A stretch of DNA of 64,000 nucleotides from DZBG01 sp049241565 (lineage in GTDB: Bacteria > Bdellovibrionota > Bacteriovoracia > Bacteriovoracales > Bacteriovoracaceae), in NCBI GenBank assembly GCA_049241565.1, contig JBMLQL010000060.1, positions 10,390-74,389 on the forward strand. The letters are read 5' to 3'. The position numbers and the translations under genes were made by a program. Each line of letters starts with the position of its first letter. The first letter of the stretch is position 1. Positions 16,439 to 23,406 of this stretch are shown here, in pieces. Under the pieces are notes generated by a model. It did no database searches, was not told the origin of the DNA, and saw only the letters and a list, made by a program, of their open reading frames with translations.

Positions 16439-18289
16439 ATGAAAATGACTTATTTTGCTCTTATCCTCATACTTACAAGCTGCGGAAATCCTCACCTTAT
16501 ACGTAAAAATAAGCCTATCACTCAACTTCCGCTTATTACTGACCAGCCCTCATTGAGCGGTGACTTTAATCTACTTAAAGTTGAAACACTCCTTGGAGAA
16601 AAAGAACTTTTGACAAAAATCACTGATATCAATAATTCAGGTTCTCAGATCGTAAGAGTCTTTAATCAAGACCCCAAAGAAATGGAAGTGACTTATCAAA
16701 TTCTTGATGGAAGTCATTTTGCTTTTAACGGTGGAAACTTTCCAGGGACGAATGGCTCGTGTGCGGCCAGTTTAGAATCTGACAAAAACTGCGATATCGA
16801 CTTAGTCTTCCATGCGGATGATGAGGGAGTTTACCAAGATAAACTAATTATTATCTTTAAACCGAAAGGGTCAGATCTGGCCACAAAGGTAATAGAGTTT
16901 CCGTTGCGTGGGGAAAGAAAAAATTCTGTAGTTGCAGCTCCTCTTCTCAAAGTAGCTGCTCAAAACGGAGATGAAAGTCTCAACTTTGGTAAAACGGAAC
17001 TTAGTGAGACTATTTCTTCAAAACTTATTGTGACGAATGTTGGAAATATTCCCCTTCTAATTGATTCTTCTTTTGAAAAAAATAACAGTTTTAACTTTGA
17101 AGGTGGAAAATATCCTGGATCAGAAGGAACTTGTAATGAAACACTAGATATCAATGAATCATGTCATCTTCACGTAAGCTTTACTGAAACATCAAAAGGT
17201 CTTCACTCAGATAATTTAGTAACGACTTATAAAGCTTCATCTGGAAAATCGATAGAGATGACAGTGAGAACTTCTATCTTTGGAGAGAAGACTCCTAAAA
17301 TAGGAACACCAGGTGACCTTGTACCTAGTGAAATTCTTGGCGACTCAATCGACTTTGGAAATATTAGCGTTGGTGCTCAAGCAGCAAAACAAGTGGAGAT
17401 TTCTAATATTGGATCTATGGCCGTAAAGATCACAGAAACAACAATAAATGATTCTAAAAACTTCTCATTTAACGGTGGAAAATTTCCTGGGACACGTGGG
17501 ACATGTAATGAAATTGTTCAGCCAGGAAATTGTTTACTAGATCTTGTTTATAAACCAGCATTAGCTGGTCATCACTCAGGAAATCTCAATATCGCCACAG
17601 ACAATGGAAAAAAACTTACACTTAAGCTTTCAGGTGAAGCAAAATCAGCTCAAGCATGCTTTGAGGAAAGTGAAGTTCTCCTTTCAGCTATCCCTAAGGC
17701 ACGTGCAGTGGCCCCTATTCTTCCCTATTTGACTCAGTCAACGAGTACAAGTTCAAAACTTCAAGTTCTTTATGGCACAGAAGTAAATGGCTATTATTCA
17801 ACGCTAGATATGTATACAGTGAAAGACTCTATGGTTTATGTTCAGTACGATTTACCTGAGCTAGAAGATGAGGTGATTAGTATTAACTTTGGAGTTGAAG
17901 TTCAAAAAATCGTTCTTGATAATTACAAAGATACAGAGTCTCTTTGTCTTTCAACAAGCTCGAATGTCAGAAAATGCTCTGGTCAACAGTTTTCTTTAGA
18001 TTCATGGCAAAAGCTTTTAAATAAAAGGTTTTGGGACAAATATGAAGCTCCAGTAAGTGAACTCTATACTCAGCAATTTGATCAAGGGAAATGGAATTGC
18101 GGAAATACTAGCTGCATGAGACTCAAAAAGGTTTATAACTTAGAAAGTATTTTTGATCTAAACTCTAAGGAAATGCAGACCGTTATTAGAGGGAAAAGGG
18201 TTTCACTTGTTTTCTCTGATGATACAAGACTCATGAAGCTTCCTAAGTTATTGATCAAAACAAAGAAAAAAGTTGAATGCAAAAACTAA
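16439..18289 (+). CDS. Lipoprotein with three choice-of-anchor-D (ASH/Hydin-like) repeats
   Basis: A 616-residue lipoprotein (lipobox ILTSC, Cys15). Residues about 45-165, 175-285 and 300-400 are three immunoglobulin-like repeats of the ASPM-SPD2-Hydin type. Each carries the signature F(N/E)GGxFPGTxGTC followed by a second conserved Cys in the next strand: FNGGNFPGTNGSC, FEGGKYPGSEGTC and FNGGKFPGTRGTC. The C-terminal 200 residues form a distinct domain with several cysteines (ESLCLSTSS, NCGNTSCMRL). The function is unknown; such repeats usually mediate protein binding at the cell surface or in filaments. The gene sits between the motor genes and the convergent glt-like operon. Its stop codon overlaps the stop of the ABC permease gene (18286-18289). 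Confidence 0.8.
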   Translation: MKMTYFALILILTSCGNPHLIRKNKPITQLPLITDQPSLSGDFNLLKVETLLGEKELLTKITDINNSGSQIVRVFNQDPKEMEVTYQILDGSHFAFNGGNFPGTNGSCAASLESDKNCDIDLVFHADDEGVYQDKLIIIFKPKGSDLATKVIEFPLRGERKNSVVAAPLLKVAAQNGDESLNFGKTELSETISSKLIVTNVGNIPLLIDSSFEKNNSFNFEGGKYPGSEGTCNETLDINESCHLHVSFTETSKGLHSDNLVTTYKASSGKSIEMTVRTSIFGEKTPKIGTPGDLVPSEILGDSIDFGNISVGAQAAKQVEISNIGSMAVKITETTINDSKNFSFNGGKFPGTRGTCNEIVQPGNCLLDLVYKPALAGHHSGNLNIATDNGKKLTLKLSGEAKSAQACFEESEVLLSAIPKARAVAPILPYLTQSTSTSSKLQVLYGTEVNGYYSTLDMYTVKDSMVYVQYDLPELEDEVISINFGVEVQKIVLDNYKDTESLCLSTSSNVRKCSGQQFSLDSWQKLLNKRFWDKYEAPVSELYTQQFDQGKWNCGNTSCMRLKKVYNLESIFDLNSKEMQTVIRGKRVSLVFSDDTRLMKLPKLLIKTKKKVECKN

Positions 18290-19539
18290 TCTATCTCCTC
18301 AGCCTTAGCCGGATCTGAGGCGATCTCTCTCCTATCAATGGTCAAATTTTTTGGCCACTTGTAGTTTAATTTTTCACTAATCAGTTGTTTATCAAAATCA
18401 GAGACCCAACAAGTCTTACATTTTTTATGAACAAGACTAATAATTTCTCCTGTATTACTGGAGTTCTTCCATTCATCAATATTCTGAAGTATTTGCTCTG
18501 AAATGAATCGATAATCTCTCTCGACTGATTTTCCATAAATAAAATGAAGCAAAATACTTTCCGGATTCAAATCAGTCAGAAGCATTTCAACTGGCACACC
18601 ATCAATATTTTTTTGAGCCTTACTGTAGAGGACTGAAGCATTAAGCAAATTGGAATGTGGAGCAATTTCTTGGAACGTTTTTAAATTAATTTCGGGAGCA
18701 AAGACTGACCAAGTACTTACCACTGTCATCTTAGCTTCAGGAGATATCTTTTTACTTGAAAGATCTAAGTGACTCAAAAAAGAGACAAAATAGACAAAAA
18801 CAATCGAAAATAGAAGTGAAGGAATTGCATATTTTATTTTATATTTAAAAGGCTGATCGATTTTTCTCAAATGAAGAAGCGCGCTCCTACGGTCATGAAT
18901 CATAATTATACAAGAAGCAAAACCTGCAACAATAAAAACAAGGTTAAGACCTAACCCCTCTACTAAAACAAGAGGAATAACAATAATAGAAGTAAAAATA
19001 GAATAGATAATCAGAGAAAGAATCGAGTTTTTTAATTTCTTCCAGCCTTTCAAACTAGCGTAATAGGACTTTGCAATCTCAGCATCATTTATGCGACTTA
19101 CAAATAAAAGGCAAAAGACAAATGAGAAAAAAATAATCAATATAGAAGGAGCATGAAAAACTAAACTTGAAAGATAACTCGTGGAATCGCTCATGCTTCC
19201 CCCGAGGACGGAAGAAAGCCATAAGTTCGAGTAGAAAATAAGTAGAGCTCCAATTGAGAACAAGCTTGCGTCACTGAGGAGAGCTTTATTTAAAACTTGA
19301 TTACTAATATGAGTTTTATGAAAGTGCAAGTGTTGAGCGAGATTAGTCTTTGCACTTTGCAAGATGATGGAACAGATAAAGGAAGGATAAACAACAACTC
19401 CTATTTCTTTCTCTAATCCTAATAGATCCGCAATTACCTGCGAGTAGGCAATATCTACTAACAAGATTATCCCACCCCACTTTAATAGAACGATGAGGGA
19501 TGGGATCGTATAAAGATTAAGCCACCAGATTTTCTTCAT
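18286..19539 (-). CDS. ABC transporter permease-like integral membrane protein
   Basis: A 417-residue protein with about eight hydrophobic segments in residues 10-270 (for example IPSLIVLLKWGGIILLV, ILIIFFSFVFCLLFVS, LNLVFIVAGFASCIIM) and a soluble C-terminal region of about 140 residues. That region holds a CKTC motif near residue 373. No family is evident by eye. I call it a permease because it overlaps the ABC ATPase gene by 23 bases and nothing else in the operon could be its membrane partner. A few paired charges lie between helices (RINDAEIAKSYY, HDRRSALLHLRK). It is the last gene of the glt-like operon. Its substrate is unknown: export or assembly of a motility component is possible. 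Confidence 0.6.
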   Translation of the reverse strand: MKKIWWLNLYTIPSLIVLLKWGGIILLVDIAYSQVIADLLGLEKEIGVVVYPSFICSIILQSAKTNLAQHLHFHKTHISNQVLNKALLSDASLFSIGALLIFYSNLWLSSVLGGSMSDSTSYLSSLVFHAPSILIIFFSFVFCLLFVSRINDAEIAKSYYASLKGWKKLKNSILSLIIYSIFTSIIVIPLVLVEGLGLNLVFIVAGFASCIIMIHDRRSALLHLRKIDQPFKYKIKYAIPSLLFSIVFVYFVSFLSHLDLSSKKISPEAKMTVVSTWSVFAPEINLKTFQEIAPHSNLLNASVLYSKAQKNIDGVPVEMLLTDLNPESILLHFIYGKSVERDYRFISEQILQNIDEWKNSSNTGEIISLVHKKCKTCWVSDFDKQLISEKLNYKWPKNLTIDRREIASDPAKAEEID

Positions 19540-20251
19540 AATTATTCTCTTTAAATTTGAAATGAAAGATAAGAATATCTTCGAGCCGTGGCTTCCTCGA
19601 TGTTAAACAGTCTGAAAGATCATCATATTTTTTGTATAGCTCAATCGGAACGAGATAAATTTCTTTTTGATCAGATTCATTTTGTTGAAGTTGGACAACC
19701 ATTCTGTCTGTAAAAACAGAATGATTCGTTTTTTTCTCTAAGACGACATAATCTTTTTGGAGTTCTGAAACTTCTTTATTTATTTTTAGTTTCGTATCTT
19801 GAAGTAGAACCAAATGATCTGTATAGGCATTAAGCTCAGAGAGAATATTGGTGGTGATTAAAACTGTTCCACCATTTTGAGTGTACTCTTTTAGCATATC
19901 TAAAAAGTATCGCTGTCCATCTATATCAATAACAGAAGTTATCTCATCCAGTAGAAGAAGCTTAGGCCTTGCAGCAAAGGCCATCATAAGCAAAAACTGC
20001 ATTTTCTGACCGCGAGAAAGTTCTTTAAATGTTTTTTTGAGAGAAATTTTTCTATCTTTCGCAATCTTGTTAAAAATTTTGTTATCCCATCGGGGAAATA
20101 CATAGCGATAGCTTTTAACGAAATCAATAAGTCTTATATCTAAATTAATTTGAAAGTTCTCATGAATAAAAAAAATATCCGCTTTGAAATTGAAATGATA
20201 AGAAAATGGATTTTCATTAAAAAGAGTAAGATCCCCACCACTCACTTCTTC
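19517..20251 (-). CDS. ABC transporter ATP-binding protein, 5' end lost in an assembly gap
   Basis: A partial nucleotide-binding subunit. Seen: the ABC signature LSRGQKMQFLLMMAF, Walker B KLLLLDEITSVID with its catalytic Glu, and TVLITTNILSEL in the position of the H-loop, where the usual His is Asn. The Walker A P-loop is absent from the visible sequence. The frame stays open into the N-run at 20252, and the first visible residues (EEVSGGDLTLFNENPF) match the segment that normally follows Walker A by about 20 residues. The missing N-terminus must therefore lie in the gap. The H-loop substitution suggests weak or altered hydrolysis. It is coupled to the permease gene by a 23-base overlap. The C-terminal 70 residues are divergent. 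Confidence 0.8.
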   Translation of the reverse strand, partial: EEVSGGDLTLFNENPFSYHFNFKADIFFIHENFQINLDIRLIDFVKSYRYVFPRWDNKIFNKIAKDRKISLKKTFKELSRGQKMQFLLMMAFAARPKLLLLDEITSVIDIDGQRYFLDMLKEYTQNGGTVLITTNILSELNAYTDHLVLLQDTKLKINKEVSELQKDYVVLEKKTNHSVFTDRMVVQLQQNESDQKEIYLVPIELYKKYDDLSDCLTSRKPRLEDILIFHFKFKENNYEENLVA

Positions 20252-20351
20252 NNNNNNNNNNNNNNNNNNNNNNNNNNNNNNNNNNNNNNNNNNNNNNNNN
20301 NNNNNNNNNNNNNNNNNNNNNNNNNNNNNNNNNNNNNNNNNNNNNNNNNNN
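20252..20351. other. Assembly gap (100 N)
   Basis: One hundred undetermined bases. The gap hides the 3' end of the FHA/AgmX-PglI gene and the 5' end of the ABC ATPase gene, including its Walker A motif. The exact round length suggests a placeholder of unknown true size. Confidence 0.99.
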
Positions 20352-22383
20352 ATTGAATTTTCTTAGGATAGAAGTTCATTGGCTGCTTCACCTCTACAGT
20401 TCCGCCCCCCATAGGTTCTGGGAAACTGATTCCGCGGAGGACACCAACCACACAACGTTTAACATCACCTGGAATGTCTGATCCACCGTCAACACCTGCT
20501 GCTGAAACATTTCCTGAAGCTCCAATCACAAAGTTAAGTTTCACAACTCCACTTACCTCTTGGCCAGTACGTTCAAGCTCTTTTTGATAGCAGTATCTAA
20601 ACTGAGGTAAATTTTCCATGAGGATTCTGCGAATCACATCTGGATCCATTGATCCAAGAACAACTGTCTCGGCTGGAATCCCGGCTGTATAAATAGCTTT
20701 CTTCGATGAAAGACCTTCGGCCCCTGCCGACTCACCAAGCTTACCATCTGCAGCTCCAGTTAAACTTCCAACATCTGCACTAATAGTTGCTGTCTTCACA
20801 GTACCTGTTCCAACTCCACTAACAGTTCCCGCTCCTGCGAGTGATCCTGTTGACCCAATGGCGCCTTTCGTGGCCACATTAGAAAGTGATCCACCTTTGG
20901 CCACCATCGTGCTGACGGTACTCGAGAAATCGACTGATTTATAAACTTCCACGTGTCCTGCCGTTTTCATAGCGAGCTGAGATGTTGCACCACCTGCAGC
21001 TGCTGCAGGCGTAGTCTTCGCTGGAGCCGCTGAAGATGGCTTAGGTGGAACTGGAGTTTTGGGCGGTGTTGGCCCTTTTTTAACAACTTGTTTCTCAGGA
21101 GCAGTCTTCTTGCCAGGATCAGGCTTATCAACTTTATTTTTGATATCCATGATATCTGGTTTTTTTACTACTTCTTTTGTTTCTTTCTTCACGTCTTTTT
21201 TTACAGCATCTCTGTCAGGAGCTTTTTGAACAACTTTTTTAACGTTCTCTGTTTTCTCAACAGCTTTAGTTTTAGCAACAGTTAACGGCTGCTTATAAAG
21301 AATTTTAGCGAGTCTCTCAGGTGCTAGCTCTTCTTCTTTTTTCTTTTCTTCTTCATTTTCGGGAATAATATTTAGTCCGATTGAAACACCGAAAGCAAGA
21401 AACAAGAAAAGGAAAAGATATTTTCTAAAATCAGGGTCTCTTTTTAGAATGGGCGCATGAGCTACCTGAGGAGGAGACTGAACTTGTCTTACATAAATTT
21501 GTAGATCATCTTTACTTAAACGAACGATATCTTGTGGCTGAAGATCTATAGAAGTTGCAACATGCTCTGTTGTCTTTCTTTTATCTCCCAAAACAAGAAC
21601 ATCGTATCCCGGTAACGTCTGAAGTGTAATGATCCCAGATCTAATATCAATGAATGGAATTTTTTCTTTTTTTCCAAGGTAAGGAAACTCTACCTCATTC
21701 TCTTTCTCAAAAAAGCCTGACATAAAGAAAGTCCCATTTTTCTCGGGGATATAATCCACACTGAAAACTTGGTCTTTAAAAAGAATAATCACTTCTACCG
21801 CTTGCTTAGCAGAATCATATTTAAAAATGGGGTAAAGATCTTCTTTGTCCTCAAAGATATATTCACTAAACTCAGCCTTCGGATCACTATTTAAGGGATA
21901 CACCACCGACGGAATTGATTTCTCAGAAATGACTGGTGCCACAGGAGGAGCTTTAGGGTGATCCTTTGGTGTTGCTGGTAACTCTGGCATTTGAGGAAGC
22001 ATTGTTGAAGCTGCCCCAAGTGATGGCTCAAGCGTATCTAAGACAGGCGGAAGAGAATCAATAGGACTGTAAGTTTTAAAAACAAGTTCAACATCAGCAA
22101 AGCGGACATGATCACCAATGGCAATTTCTTTAACAATGATTCTATCATCATTAACATAAGATCCATTTGTTGAGTTCATATCGTAGACGACTGCTTTATT
22201 GTCTAGAATTTCCATGACAGCATGAATAGCAGAGACAGCATCGTGATTAATAATTACATCACAACTCTCGCTTCTTCCGATGAGAATCCTTCCCTTTCCT
22301 ACTACTGCAGCTTTCACCTTGTGTTTTGTATCCAAAGGTTTGAGCTCAAATAGCTTCTTTGCAATATCCTTTTGCAGATCCAC
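20352..22383 (-). CDS. FHA domain / transmembrane / AgmX-PglI C-terminal domain protein (GltG-like), 3' end in gap
   Basis: About 677 visible residues. An N-terminal FHA domain (about residues 25-105) has GRSESCD, the Ser-His pair in DAVSAIHAVME, and MNSTNGSYVND; it should bind a phosphothreonine protein in the cytoplasm. One membrane helix follows (about 318-338). Then comes a Lys/Pro-rich stretch (PPKTPVPPKPSSAAPAK) able to span the periplasm, a Gly/Ser-rich linker, and a final 100-residue domain. That domain has IRRILMENLPQFRYCYQKEL and SGVVKLNFVIGASG, the AgmX/PglI (TonB-like) type. This order is that of Myxococcus GltG. The start is GTG at 22383 with GAGAGG before it. The last residues run into the gap. 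Confidence 0.88.
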
Positions 22384-22394
22384 ACTATCCTCTC

Positions 22395-22643
22395 TTATCT
22401 AATGCCTTGAACGGCCTTACGTAACTCTTTATTAAAATTTTTTCTTTCTGGTAGTTGATTTTTAAATTTGTCTCTTGATCTAGGATTGACTGAGATATCA
22501 CCAGGCGATCCTGCCTCTCCTTCCACTCCGAGTTCATCAAGATCAAATTTTTCAAATTTCTTATACTCATAACGAATATTTTTATCTTGTCCGAAACAAG
22601 AAAAACTCATCATAAATATAGTTAGAATGAAAAATACTTTCAT
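22395..22643 (-). CDS. Small exported protein in the gltF position
   Basis: An 82-residue protein. A signal peptide (MKVFFILTIFMMSFSCFG) precedes about 64 charged, probably flexible residues containing FDLDELGVEGEAGSPGDISV. GGAG six bases upstream supports the start. It starts one base after the GltE-like gene ends and stops 11 bases before the FHA gene begins, so it is part of the operon. The sequence alone does not identify it. Its place between a GltE-like and a GltG-like gene is where Myxococcus has gltF, as I recall, and that is the only reason for the comparison. The Cys at residue 16 is not in a convincing lipobox. Confidence 0.6.
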   Translation of the reverse strand: MKVFFILTIFMMSFSCFGQDKNIRYEYKKFEKFDLDELGVEGEAGSPGDISVNPRSRDKFKNQLPERKNFNKELRKAVQGIR

Positions 22644-22644
22644 A

Positions 22645-23406
22645 CTATTCTCCGATCAAGCTCTTCATCTCATCAAAATACATTTTCAGAGATGAATCTT
22701 TGGGTTTATCAATTTTATCTAAGACNNNNNNNNNNNNNNNNNNNNNNNNNNNNNNNNNNNNNNNNNNNNNNNNNNNNNNNNNNNNNNNNNNNNNNNNNNN
22801 NNNNNNNNNNNNNNNNNNNNNNNNNTAAAGCTTAGCAAGGTTCAAGCGAGGAGTTTTTGAAAATCGAGAAGATTTTCCTGCTCTTTCAAAAGCCACAAAA
22901 GCTTTTTGATCTTGGCCCTGTCTATAGTAAAGAACACCTATATTATTCAATGCTGGCGTATAAGACGGAGATACTTCCAAGGCTTTATTAAAATAAAGAA
23001 GGGCCTTACGGTATTCATTTTGCTTTAGATAGCAATTAGCAACCTGAGTCCAGTAGCTCGGATAATTCTGATATTTTTGGTATAAACTATCGATCAATTT
23101 ACGAGAATCATCCTTGTCACCCTTAGCACAAACTACAGCAAGCCCAAGGAGTTCATCCCCTTTAGCATCAATTTGGTCTAATTCATCTTTGTTCAGACGG
23201 TCAATAGTCTCGTCTTGAAGCCCTGGATTTTCGACTTTGAGATTAGATGCATAGTAATCATTTCCTGCACCAAAGATAAGAGGACGCTCTTTTTTAAAAG
23301 CTTCATTTGAAACTTTATCTGGATCAATATTTCCACCAGAGTTCTTAGAAGAAGAACAAGCGGTCAGAAAAAATGGCACGCTCAATAGAAGAATTAATGC
23401 TTTCAT
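22645..23406 (-). CDS. TPR lipoprotein (GltE/AglT-like), interrupted by an assembly gap
   Basis: A 253-codon frame that includes 34 undetermined codons. The lipoprotein signal peptide has lipobox LTAC (Cys17). TPR units follow, the clearest being YRKALLYFNKALEVSPSYTPALNNIGVLYYRQGQDQKAFVAFERAG in about residues 130-178. It is probably outer-membrane anchored and periplasmic. GGAGG before the ATG supports the start, which overlaps the upstream large TPR gene by 4 bases. The reading frame resumes after the N-run as VLDKIDKPKDSSLKMYFDEM and ends just before the next gene. The true distance across the gap is uncertain. The D-E order of a large TPR protein then a TPR lipoprotein matches Myxococcus gltD-gltE. 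Confidence 0.8.
   Translation of the reverse strand: MKALILLLSVPFFLTACSSSKNSGGNIDPDKVSNEAFKKERPLIFGAGNDYYASNLKVENPGLQDETIDRLNKDELDQIDAKGDELLGLAVVCAKGDKDDSRKLIDSLYQKYQNYPSYWTQVANCYLKQNEYRKALLYFNKALEVSPSYTPALNNIGVLYYRQGQDQKAFVAFERAGKSSRFSKTPRLNLAKLXXXXXXXXXXXXXXXXXXXXXXXXXXXXXXXXXXVLDKIDKPKDSSLKMYFDEMKSLIGE
22726..22825. other. Assembly gap (100 N)
   Basis: One hundred undetermined bases inside the TPR lipoprotein gene. The frame is open on both sides, so the gene is probably intact in the organism. The real gap length is unknown. Confidence 0.99.

Noticed and set aside
20150..20356. Plus-strand frame running into the N-run
   Set aside because: It is antisense to the ABC ATPase, and half of it is undetermined sequence.
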